64,000 nt of DNA. Source: Reinekea blandensis MED297. Its GTDB lineage: Bacteria; Pseudomonadota; Gammaproteobacteria; Pseudomonadales; Natronospirillaceae. Positions within the stretch are counted from its first letter, which is position 1. Each line of letters starts with the position of its first letter. The notes under the pieces were generated by a model, which did not search any database, had not been told where the DNA came from, and saw only the letters and a list, made by a program, of their open reading frames with translations. The translations under genes were made by a program, and so were the position numbers. Shown piece by piece: positions 1-6,993 of the stretch. Where the stretch lies: contig NZ_CH724152.1 of NCBI RefSeq assembly GCF_000153185.1, positions 362,798-426,797 of the forward strand. Reading direction: 5' to 3'.

Positions 1-243
1 GTAAAGCCAACCTGGCGGCAGTGGAACATCCAGAGCTTGGCCTTCTTCAGCATCCGGTGCCTGTAATGCTACGCGGGTGGACGTCAGGGTAAGCTCTGCG
101 GAACCCTCGACTTCGTCATCGGGTTTGGATTCATAGAGTCCGAGAGGTAGTAGAATCTTTCCTCCATCCTGGGCTGGTTCGCTGAGCATTTTGTAGTAGC
201 GGCCTCGGCGGATCTGACGGATCGTATTGGTTATTATGGTCAC
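1..243 (-). CDS. Partial unknown gene in T6SS operon (3' end outside window)
   Basis: The reading frame starts at a GTG whose first bases overlap the TGA stop of the DUF4150 gene (GTGA overlap), and it stays open for 81 codons to the left edge. The visible N-terminus begins MTIITNTIRQIRRGRYYKML and continues as a hydrophilic, acidic segment. I do not recognise the family. The gene directly after a DUF4150 PAAR-like gene is often a type VI secretion effector or cargo, so an effector role is an inference from position only. The tight coupling argues that it is co-translated with the spike-tip protein. Confidence 0.6.
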   Translation of the reverse strand, partial: MTIITNTIRQIRRGRYYKMLSEPAQDGGKILLPLGLYESKPDDEVEGSAELTLTSTRVALQAPDAEEGQALDVPLPPGWLY

Positions 244-824
244 GAGGCGCCTCCATCGGTTAGGGTTTGGCTATACGCGCTGTGCTCGTCTTCAGAGTCG
301 GACAGAATTTCTAATGTCGTTCCGGGGGTTATTGGCCCTTCGGTATTCCACTCAAAACCATCTGGACCGTCTCGGGATTCCAGCTCATCAGAAGCCTTTG
401 TACTTTTGGGGAGGGGCGGTAGGCCAATGTCTTGAATCAGAGGCATAGGCGGCGTGTTTTGATTATTAGAGACCATCATGTCCATCGCTCGGGCCGCTGG
501 GACACCTTCAATAAAGACATTACTGCTACCCATGATGAATGAGGCTTCACCACCTTTGGTGCCAGACTTAACGCCTTTCTTGTTGCCCGGCTCATCGCCC
601 CGGCTTTTACTGAATGTGCTGTCTTTGGTGCAGGCCGGCTGTCCGTTGATGAAGACAGTACTGGCGGTGTTGGCGGCGTCTTTGCTTTCTGCCACATTCG
701 GATAGGGAATCGGTACGACGGAGTTACCTATTCGGGTCAGGCAGACATCAACGGTGTTCAGAATACCGCCACTGTCAGCATGGACGGCGGTACGGCCGTT
801 TATCAGGACACTGTTTTTACTCAT
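240..824 (-). CDS. DUF4150 PAAR-like type VI secretion spike protein
   Basis: This 194-residue protein matches the DUF4150 (PAAR-like) pattern. It opens with a VLINGRTAVHADSGG segment, followed by CLTRIGNSVVPIPYPN, then a VFINGQPACTKDSTFSKSRGDEPG block and a glycine/serine region ending near AMDMMVSNN. DUF4150 proteins sharpen the VgrG spike of the type VI secretion system and carry effectors as fusions or bound cargo. After the core of about 120 residues the tail is proline- and acid-rich with no obvious enzyme domain, so any toxin is probably the next gene. It lies in an operon with a DUF2169 gene, the usual adaptor partner of DUF4150. Confidence 0.9.
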   Translation of the reverse strand: MSKNSVLINGRTAVHADSGGILNTVDVCLTRIGNSVVPIPYPNVAESKDAANTASTVFINGQPACTKDSTFSKSRGDEPGNKKGVKSGTKGGEASFIMGSSNVFIEGVPAARAMDMMVSNNQNTPPMPLIQDIGLPPLPKSTKASDELESRDGPDGFEWNTEGPITPGTTLEILSDSEDEHSAYSQTLTDGGAS

Positions 825-842
825 CTTCTCTCCTTGACTCGG

Positions 843-1808
843 TTACGAAGCCGTTCGGCTCCAGGTGAATCGCTCCATTCCTTCATGAGCGATACACACG
901 GGTAGTAGATGGCCGTTCCAGTAATGATGAAACAGCATGGCAAGTGGCAGGGCGCAAACCCCTGGAGTACCGATTGTTGCGGCCAGTGCGATGTCATTCT
1001 GACTATCCGGGTCCGGCCAAACCCTATTGCCGTTCGGTTGAGCATTGTTCGCCTGCCGAAATCGATAAAGCTCAATTTCGGTCGCAGCGGAAACTGGAAG
1101 GCCATGGAGCAGCGGACGGGAATAGGCATCGTGAAGTGACTGCGTGATCGCCCTCAGCGCTTGTGGTGTTTTCTGTAAAGGATCGTCGCTGGCAGGTTCG
1201 GTTGCCTGAGCGACGAAATAAGCTGGTTGGTCTTTGTGTTCGAACATTATCGCTGTGATGAGATCGGTGCTGTAAATTCCCTCACTGCGAGCACTGCAGG
1301 CAAGTTGTGAGCGGTTCGCTTTCAATAATTGGTTGCCGCAACCAACGTGGGATGACAGCCAGAGCCAAGTGCCTCGTCGGTCTGCACAGTTGGCTTCCCA
1401 TTGCTGGAGGGTTTCGGCCAATGTGACTGAGCGAATACAGTCGTTGGTTGAGAGCTTTAGTGCGCTCTGCAGGCTGCTGACTATTAGGTCCGGCCAGAAC
1501 CCGGTCAGAACCAGATGCGTCTCTGGCGTAAGTTCCATGGCGACAAGTTTGGGGAGCAAATCCTGACACAGCAGGCTCAGTCTTGCATGATCATCCATCA
1601 CGGCTGCGTCAACAGTCGGTGCGGCGAGTATCGGGTACTCACTGCCATCGGCTTCGGTTAACCAGTTATCCATTTCGGTAAAACCGCACAGCCCGGCTTG
1701 TGCGTTTGCCAGGCCAATGTCGATACGATCGGTTTGAGGGAGCACCGCGGCACCATCGGTGATATGCAAATGGGACAGTTGAGCATAATGAGTCTTCGAA
1801 TCGCTCAT
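843..1808 (-). CDS. Thiolase/ketosynthase-like protein of T6SS DUF4150 locus
   Basis: Starting at the ATG that overlaps the DUF2169 stop codon (ATGA overlap at 1805-1808), this encodes 321 residues; longer upstream starts would overlap the DUF2169 gene heavily. The sequence has alternating hydrophobic strands and a C-terminal glycine-rich segment (IGTPGVCALPLAMLF) that resembles the end of beta-ketoacyl synthase/thiolase folds. I see no clear catalytic Cys-His-His arrangement, so an active condensing enzyme is doubtful. Proteins annotated as 3-oxoacyl synthase-like are known beside DUF2169/DUF4150 genes. The role here, perhaps structural or adaptor-like, is inference. Confidence 0.6.
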   Translation of the reverse strand: MSDSKTHYAQLSHLHITDGAAVLPQTDRIDIGLANAQAGLCGFTEMDNWLTEADGSEYPILAAPTVDAAVMDDHARLSLLCQDLLPKLVAMELTPETHLVLTGFWPDLIVSSLQSALKLSTNDCIRSVTLAETLQQWEANCADRRGTWLWLSSHVGCGNQLLKANRSQLACSARSEGIYSTDLITAIMFEHKDQPAYFVAQATEPASDDPLQKTPQALRAITQSLHDAYSRPLLHGLPVSAATEIELYRFRQANNAQPNGNRVWPDPDSQNDIALAATIGTPGVCALPLAMLFHHYWNGHLLPVCIAHEGMERFTWSRTAS

Positions 1809-2851
1809 GCTGAGACCTCGGTTGCGGTTTCGTATTTCAGATCGATGTTTTCGGCCGTTAATCTGAACTGCACGGATTGATCCGAGAGTGGGTTCCATTC
1901 GATGGCCGCGCGCCAAACCAATGCGATGGTGTTCTCATCGGTATCGATTAACAGGGTGTCGCAGATTGGTACGAGCCTCTGTATTGACGATCCTCGCTTG
2001 ACCAACAGACGTATCTGATCGGTCAGATCTGGCAGTTCAAATTCCTGAACATGTTCATGAAAGCCATTAAGTCGAACCCTGGCACCGGCAGGGTAACTGT
2101 TGAGCTGTTGATCGCGGGGTGCGCAGTTAAACAATCTTTCCGATACGTTGGTGGGATAGGGGCATCGGCCTTCCAATGCCGCATCCGCATCGAGTGAACT
2201 AAATGCTTCGGCTCTGGGTGTCCAGAGCATACTAACGGCTCCGAATCCGGCAGGGTCGGGTCGATCGTTGATGCCTTTCAGAAACGGCGACGTCTCAAAA
2301 CAGGGCATCTGGTACGAAGCGTTGTGTTTGGCGGCCGGGAAAAAACCACATCCAATCGGGTTGGCATCGTACTGTTTGGTTTTATCGTTTTGGCTGGTAA
2401 AGCGACCGCCAAAGGCATGTTCCCATGTCACCGGTGTGGCCTGAACCTGAGCGGGTTTGCCCGGAACCCAGCCAAAAAGCGTGCGCTGCCATTGTCGCGG
2501 ACCGAACACGTCAATGGATTTCTGTATTTTGGGTTGCGTGTCGATGCTTATTGAGAGTGTTTGTTGTGTCGCGCCCTCAGTGGGAAAGACCGTTCCGGAT
2601 AACAGCCATTCGAAACCCGATTTAAACGGAACCGTGTCCGCGACCGATTCCAGGCTGCCGGATTCTGGATCGTCGCCCCGATACGTGTCAGCCTGAACAA
2701 TCGGGCAGTCATCAGCGGACAAAGGATAGAGTTTGCCTTGTTCATCCCAGCGGAACCCGATTTTAACGGTACAGGTGAGTTGTTGTGTTCTGTTCTGCCC
2801 CCAACCGGGTGTCACGTCTGCGGCCCAGGGGCTGAGATTATCAAGCTGCAT
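1805..2851 (-). CDS. DUF2169 type VI secretion adaptor
   Basis: This 348-residue protein has the features of DUF2169: a start with a P-W-A-A-D type motif, a KIGFRW strand, the WEHAFGG motif near the middle, and a YDANPIGCGFF segment followed by MPCFE. DUF2169 proteins are cytoplasmic adaptors/chaperones that load DUF4150-type PAAR-like effectors onto the VgrG spike. The gene overlaps its upstream neighbour by 11 bp and its downstream neighbour by 4 bp, so it is translationally coupled. The DUF4150 partner lies two genes downstream, as expected for a matched adaptor-cargo set. Confidence 0.9.
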   Translation of the reverse strand: MQLDNLSPWAADVTPGWGQNRTQQLTCTVKIGFRWDEQGKLYPLSADDCPIVQADTYRGDDPESGSLESVADTVPFKSGFEWLLSGTVFPTEGATQQTLSISIDTQPKIQKSIDVFGPRQWQRTLFGWVPGKPAQVQATPVTWEHAFGGRFTSQNDKTKQYDANPIGCGFFPAAKHNASYQMPCFETSPFLKGINDRPDPAGFGAVSMLWTPRAEAFSSLDADAALEGRCPYPTNVSERLFNCAPRDQQLNSYPAGARVRLNGFHEHVQEFELPDLTDQIRLLVKRGSSIQRLVPICDTLLIDTDENTIALVWRAAIEWNPLSDQSVQFRLTAENIDLKYETATEVSA

Positions 2852-3962
2852 GGCGATCCTGTGTCAGTAAGAGGTTGTCGTTGAGGTAACGTAGTTGCGT
2901 GTGCAGCCAATGAGTCGATAAGTCCGGCCACAGGCGTCCGGTGAGCTGACCGAGGTGTAGCCAACCGGTTTTTTGCCGAGTCGCCGACTGCGTCATCAGC
3001 CAGGCAGCAAATGCCGCGGGAGTTTTGTGTTGTCCGGCGGTGAGCGGTGAGGACGGCAGGGGGTAATCGGTTGGCAGTATGAAATGAAGCGGTGCGTTAT
3101 CCGGTGCCCGGTGACTGTCTGCATCGGCCACAGCGGGTTGCTTTGGTAATGCCTGTCCGGTCCATTGTTCGAGTACCCAGGCCGAGTGGGCGTTAAAGTG
3201 CGGTATCGACAGTTTTTTTAAGAGTTCCGCTTGCATGGCCGGTGAGGGATCAAAGACCGCAGCCCAGAGATGTTCGGGTGATTGGTCGCAGTGTTGCAGA
3301 AAGACAGATCGACATGACTCCGTGGCCGGGAGTGCACTGAGCAGCCAATCGTCGTGACCCGCCGCATCGCTTTGCAGGTGTTGCAGCAGGTGGGTGGCGG
3401 CGGATTCTGGTGCTAACACCAGAGTGCGCTGAATGTTGTCACTCGCATTCAGTTGTTGCTCTGGTGTAACCAGGCGAACCGGCCAGGCGAGCTTGCTATG
3501 ATCAGCGCAGTAACGCAGCGTGCTGTCATCCCACAACAAGCTATTAAGACATTCAGGCAGGCGAGGCAGTAGCCCGGATGCAATGACTTGATCGCGCTGG
3601 TTGTTCGACAAGTTCGTCGATGAGGCAAGTATCAGCGGTCGCAACGCTAACGGCGGATCTTCGTCTTGATCCAGCATGGCTTGTAAATCTTGCAGGGCCA
3701 CCTGGTACGCATCGGTCGACTGACTTTGCAGGCAGGCAATCTGCGCGATGGTGCGTTGTTCAGGCTTTTCTGGCCACTGAGTCATCAGATAATCCTCTGC
3801 CGTTGATGACAGAATCTTCAGACTTGCAAACAGACGTCGCTCAAGGGTCAGTAACGGGCGTAAGGCGCCTCCCGTTGCCCAAAGTTGATCGCGTTTTTTA
3901 AAGAGTTGAGCCGCTTGCTTCAAATGACGATCAAGCTGAGAACTGTCCTTAGCACTCAACAT
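2841..3962 (-). CDS. Helical-repeat T6SS-associated protein (TIGR02270-like)
   Basis: This 373-residue protein is leucine- and glutamine-rich, and most of it reads as short amphipathic helices. The N-terminal part (LLTLERRLFASLKILSSTAE) resembles the start of TIGR02270-type HEAT-like proteins that are encoded in DUF2169/DUF4150 type VI loci. I see no enzyme motif, signal peptide or membrane segment, so it is probably cytoplasmic. It sits between the VgrG-tip-like gene (3-bp gap) and the DUF2169 gene (11-bp overlap). Family assignment is by pattern and position only; a scaffold or adaptor role is inference. Confidence 0.6.
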   Translation of the reverse strand: MLSAKDSSQLDRHLKQAAQLFKKRDQLWATGGALRPLLTLERRLFASLKILSSTAEDYLMTQWPEKPEQRTIAQIACLQSQSTDAYQVALQDLQAMLDQDEDPPLALRPLILASSTNLSNNQRDQVIASGLLPRLPECLNSLLWDDSTLRYCADHSKLAWPVRLVTPEQQLNASDNIQRTLVLAPESAATHLLQHLQSDAAGHDDWLLSALPATESCRSVFLQHCDQSPEHLWAAVFDPSPAMQAELLKKLSIPHFNAHSAWVLEQWTGQALPKQPAVADADSHRAPDNAPLHFILPTDYPLPSSPLTAGQHKTPAAFAAWLMTQSATRQKTGWLHLGQLTGRLWPDLSTHWLHTQLRYLNDNLLLTQDRHAA

Positions 3963-3964
3963 GG

Positions 3965-4381
3965 TCAGTTTAACTCGACTCGGCCGCCTAACAGGCGATT
4001 GTTGCCGCTGGCTTGAGAGGTGATGTCCTCACCTTCCAGGGTGATATCACCATCGCTGCTGAGGCTCAGGGTCTGCTTGCCAACTTGCAGTTTCAGGTGA
4101 TTTGGGCAGTTTAGCACCCAGCGCCCGTCAATCTGGCGAAGGGTTGGCTGTGGTTCATTACGTTGCTGGAAATGTTGTATGACAGCCAGGCGTCCATTGA
4201 GTGGCTGAACCATCACCGGGTCGCCAATGCTGAACTGATGTACAGACTGCATACAAGCTTCGATGGCGTATTCCGAGCCTTGCCAAAGAACATGAGTGAC
4301 AAAGTTGTTGTCAACGGTTGCGACTTCAGCCAGTACAGGTTGATTCAGAGGAAATGCAGTTGATAAAGGTTGAGCAGCCAT
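3965..4381 (-). CDS. VgrG-tip-like / DUF3540 or DUF6484-type protein
   Basis: A 138-residue beta-rich protein. The N-terminal half looks like a small OB-type barrel (VMVQPLNGRLAVI). The C-terminal half has short strands alternating with turns (LKLQVGKQTLSLSSDGDITL, then GEDITSQASGNNRLLGG), which resembles the beta-helical spike of VgrG-related DUF3540/DUF6484 proteins. Such proteins are found beside DUF2169/DUF4150 genes and may act as a platform on the type VI spike. The exact DUF cannot be fixed without a profile search. It is the first clearly supported gene of the minus-strand operon. Confidence 0.65.
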   Translation of the reverse strand: MAAQPLSTAFPLNQPVLAEVATVDNNFVTHVLWQGSEYAIEACMQSVHQFSIGDPVMVQPLNGRLAVIQHFQQRNEPQPTLRQIDGRWVLNCPNHLKLQVGKQTLSLSSDGDITLEGEDITSQASGNNRLLGGRVELN

Positions 4382-4662
4382 GAGGATTCCTTCTCGGCAT
4401 TAACAAATGAGCGTGTTTCGGGACGCGTACTGAACGGGAGTGGGTTGGGCGGCACTGAATCGGTCCCTAAACTTCCTCTGTCCAGGACGGTTGGCGTGAA
4501 AGGTCCTGCTCGCACGCCATGCGGCGTACTGTAAAAGGTCGCGAGTCGGTTTTCCAATGAGATGTTCAAACTTGCGGCCTGGCTCTCAGAACTGAGGTCG
4601 AATCGTGTGAAAGTTGCTTGCGCAACGACCGGTCCACTTTCCAGACAATTGATGACAGGCAT
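4345..4662 (-). CDS. Possible small gene at head of T6SS operon
   Basis: From the ATG at 4662 this frame codes for 105 residues and is preceded by a good ribosome binding site (GGAAGG about 8 bp upstream). It overlaps the next gene by 37 bp. The product has no signal peptide and no motif I recognise. Its central segment (NRLATFYSTPHGVRAGPF) reads like a real globular protein rather than a random frame. A longer GTG start at 4716 is possible. The good ribosome binding site and operon position favour a gene; the long overlap and lack of a family keep confidence modest. Confidence 0.45.
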   Translation of the reverse strand: MPVINCLESGPVVAQATFTRFDLSSESQAASLNISLENRLATFYSTPHGVRAGPFTPTVLDRGSLGTDSVPPNPLPFSTRPETRSFVNAEKESSWLLNLYQLHFL

Positions 4663-4805
4663 CTGAAGGCCTTCCGGTCTTGGACAGCAAACGATGCGAA
4701 TAATGAGAGCCTGCACTGTTTAGACAAGTCTCACAGTTTGGAGGCGTAAATCTTTCCAATCCGCTGAACTCGGTAGATTATTCTGGAAATTGAATAACAC
4801 TGAGT

Positions 4806-4822
4806 TCAGGGATGTTCCCTGA
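4806..4822. promoter_or_regulatory. Perfect palindrome in DUF2589 promoter region
   Basis: TCAGGGA-TGT-TCCCTGA is a perfect inverted repeat with 7-bp arms and a 3-bp centre. It lies about 90 bp upstream of the DUF2589 start and within the intergenic space shared with the divergent type VI operon, a position suited to an operator. The binding protein is unknown. Confidence 0.45.
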
Positions 4823-4911
4823 CCTGCGCGTTATCACTCTTGTCGACGAGCCAGCATTCCGTTCAGCCAGATTGATGCAGATATCTTAACCTGTAAAAAC
4901 TGGAGGTCTTT

Positions 4912-5484
4912 ATGGCCATAGGCGACGAACTGTCGAGTATTGATTTTGAATCGATGATCGGCGGTCCTCTGAATGCGGTTGTCCGTGCACAGGCACAATC
5001 CGCACAAACGTCCGTTGATTTCATTAAATCAGTTGGATTTGAAGAAGACAGCAACACCCCCACCATGGTGACATTCAGCTACATGAAGCCGATCGAATCG
5101 AAAGACGAACAGGGCAATGTCACCGTGACCCCGACAAAATACGATCTGACCGTCCCCTTGCTGACGATGCTGCCGATACCCTTTATCCGGGTCGAGGAAA
5201 CCACCATCGCATTTAACGCGAAGATTAACTCGGTGCAGGAATCGACAACATCCAGTTCCCACGATCTCAATACCTCCCTGTCGGCTAAGGGCGGCTGGGG
5301 ACCGGTATCGGTGAAAGTCAGCGCGAGCTACAGTTATAAAAAATCGACCAGCTCGACGTCCAAGGTGGAAAAAACCTATTCCCTCGCGGTTAATGTGAAA
5401 GCCGTGCAGGATGAACTGCCGGCCGGAACTGAGAAGCTTCTGAGTATTCTGGAAAGCTCCATCGGCGAAGTACCTGCTGCCTGA
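4912..5484 (+). CDS. DUF2589 domain protein
   Basis: This 190-residue protein is a full-length DUF2589 member. It has an N-terminal helix (IDFESMIGGPLNAVVRAQ), then VDFIKSVGF, then the family's strand-rich core with the YDLTVPLLTMLPIPFIRVEETTI type segment, a serine-rich loop (NSVQESTTSSS) and a final VNVKAVQDELPAGTEKLL helix. No signal peptide, membrane segment or enzyme motif is visible, and the function of DUF2589 is unknown. A strong GGAGGT ribosome binding site lies 4 bp before the ATG. It is the first gene of a three-gene operon and is followed by a stable hairpin that could make it the most abundant product. Confidence 0.88.
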   Translation: MAIGDELSSIDFESMIGGPLNAVVRAQAQSAQTSVDFIKSVGFEEDSNTPTMVTFSYMKPIESKDEQGNVTVTPTKYDLTVPLLTMLPIPFIRVEETTIAFNAKINSVQESTTSSSHDLNTSLSAKGGWGPVSVKVSASYSYKKSTSSTSKVEKTYSLAVNVKAVQDELPAGTEKLLSILESSIGEVPAA

Positions 5485-5487
5485 TCT

Positions 5488-5506
5488 GAGCCCGAAAGGG
5501 CTCTTT
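5488..5506 (+). terminator. Intra-operon hairpin after DUF2589 gene
   Basis: GAGCCC-GAAA-GGGCTC followed by TTT forms a 6-bp stem with a GNRA-type tetraloop just after the DUF2589 stop. It has only a short U-run. It may act as a partial terminator or an mRNA-stabilising structure that favours the first gene of the operon. Confidence 0.55.
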
Positions 5507-5527
5507 CCCTAACTAAAGAGAACGCTT

Positions 5528-6226
5528 ATGTCCGATTTAAGTGAAGTGCTCGGTTCACTGATGATCTCGCTGGTGCACGCCCGTCGCATGGCGGATGAAG
5601 AAACCGCGGCCGTTGCGGAGTATTACAAAGACCACCCGTTGTTGGAGGGAATGAGCCTGCCCCGCGTCCGGGTGCCTGAGTTGACCATTGACCTGCCAGT
5701 GACCATCGACGAGTACATCGCCCCAAAAGATGCGGCGTTTGATACACCCGGCAACATTCATAAAGCTCTGATGAGCCAGCTGAAAACGACATTGGACGAT
5801 GAAGACATTCTCAGTCGTACCGGGTCCTTTCAGAATATTTTTGATCGCGAAGTCAAAAAGAAACTCGATCGGCTGTCGGAGCAGCAAAAGAATGTACAAG
5901 GCAAAGTAAGCCGTGAAGCCATGGTCAGAGCCGTTGATGATGCCTTGCAGGCGTCATTAGCCAAGGCGGATATCGATCGCGAGTTGCCGCCGGAAAAGAA
6001 ACAGACGCTGACCCAGGCGATTCGTCATCGGGTGTCGTCGGTTGCCCTGAAGGCCTGGCCATCGCACAGTAAGTTTAAAACTTCCGCTGTCACCAGTGAC
6101 GTGAAAGAACGTGCGAACCATGAACTGGCGGTAAGGTTGAACGTCACCTTGCGTGAAGAAGGCCTGGAATGGTCCTCTGGGCAAACCCGGGACGGTGCTG
6201 TTCACAGCCGGTTGATGCCGGAATAA
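5528..6226 (+). CDS. DUF2589-operon protein 2, unknown function
   Basis: A 232-residue soluble protein I do not recognise. The N-terminus (LGSLMISLVHARRMADEE) and the following strand (PRVRVPELTIDLPVTI) echo the layout of DUF2589: an N-terminal helix, then a proline-flanked beta strand rich in V/I. It may be a distant relative of its neighbour. The rest is mainly charged helix. No signal peptide or transmembrane segment is visible. It begins 43 bp after the DUF2589 gene, and its stop codon overlaps the start of the third gene (TAATG), indicating coupled expression. Confidence 0.75.
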   Translation: MSDLSEVLGSLMISLVHARRMADEETAAVAEYYKDHPLLEGMSLPRVRVPELTIDLPVTIDEYIAPKDAAFDTPGNIHKALMSQLKTTLDDEDILSRTGSFQNIFDREVKKKLDRLSEQQKNVQGKVSREAMVRAVDDALQASLAKADIDRELPPEKKQTLTQAIRHRVSSVALKAWPSHSKFKTSAVTSDVKERANHELAVRLNVTLREEGLEWSSGQTRDGAVHSRLMPE

Positions 6227-6804
6227 TGAACTCGATTATCCGGGAAAAAATCCTGTCGCAGCTCGCGATCGTGGGACGGCTGGTGGATCTCTATCAGCAA
6301 AAGGACGCTCGCTTTGCAGTCTCGGTGATCGACTGGGTCGAGCAGACCGAAACCGAGCTGGCGCCGTTTCGACTGCCACTGGTGTCCGAGTTGTCCGGCT
6401 TGCGAGGGATGATGGCGGCCACGGCGGACGGCTATGTCGAACCATCCGTCGCGCAAACCAACAGCCGCTCAACGCGAAAGCAGATCTCGGCCACTTATAT
6501 GGTGTTGTTGCAACAGGCGGAACAGCGTCTGCGTGAGAAAGTCCTGACCATCGATGCGGAGCTTGATGAGTATCGCGACAAACTGTCGCAAGTGCTTGCC
6601 GTGGCGTCGGAACAGCAACCACTGCCGGCGCCGGACGTGATGTCTACCCAGTACCTGGATCAACTCTGGCACCAGGTCAGTGCCAGTCAGAGCAATAAAA
6701 CGCTGGTGTTGTATCTGCAGGCACGGATGTCCGAAACGGATCGGCGGTATCTGCTGCAGGATCTGGTGGGTCATCTTCTGGGGCAGGTGAGCGCACAGGC
6801 GTGA
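6226..6804 (+). CDS. DUF2589-operon protein 3, unknown function
   Basis: A 192-residue protein starting at an ATG that shares a base with the preceding stop codon. It is almost entirely helical, with coiled-coil-like stretches (QQAEQRLREKVLTIDAELDE) in the middle and a leucine-rich C-terminus. No membrane segment, signal peptide or enzyme motif is visible, and I do not recognise the family. The overlap with the second gene implies stoichiometric co-expression, so the three proteins may form one complex; this is inference. A short hairpin (GCACT-AAA-AGTGC, 6875-6887) follows the gene. Confidence 0.75.
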   Translation: MNSIIREKILSQLAIVGRLVDLYQQKDARFAVSVIDWVEQTETELAPFRLPLVSELSGLRGMMAATADGYVEPSVAQTNSRSTRKQISATYMVLLQQAEQRLREKVLTIDAELDEYRDKLSQVLAVASEQQPLPAPDVMSTQYLDQLWHQVSASQSNKTLVLYLQARMSETDRRYLLQDLVGHLLGQVSAQA

Positions 6805-6963
6805 TCAATCTGAGTGCGAGTCGCTCCTTTATTCTGAGTTTAAGCATCATTCTGAGGCGATTGTTCGTTAATATGCACTAAAAGTGCGCTTTATTGGTGA
6901 GTGCGCGATAGCAATGTCCCGTTTTTAACGCCTAATCGGAGTTGGCGGGTTTGTTGCATTATC

Positions 6964-6977
6964 TGTCCAACTGGACA
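6964..6977. promoter_or_regulatory. Operator-like palindrome before amidase gene
   Basis: TGTCCA-AC-TGGACA is a perfect 14-bp dyad 16 bp upstream of the amidase ATG. Its form and place suggest a repressor operator for the first purine block, for example for a GntR-type regulator, though no regulator gene lies in the cluster. Confidence 0.5.
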
Positions 6978-6993
6978 ACTTTTAGGTTTGCTC

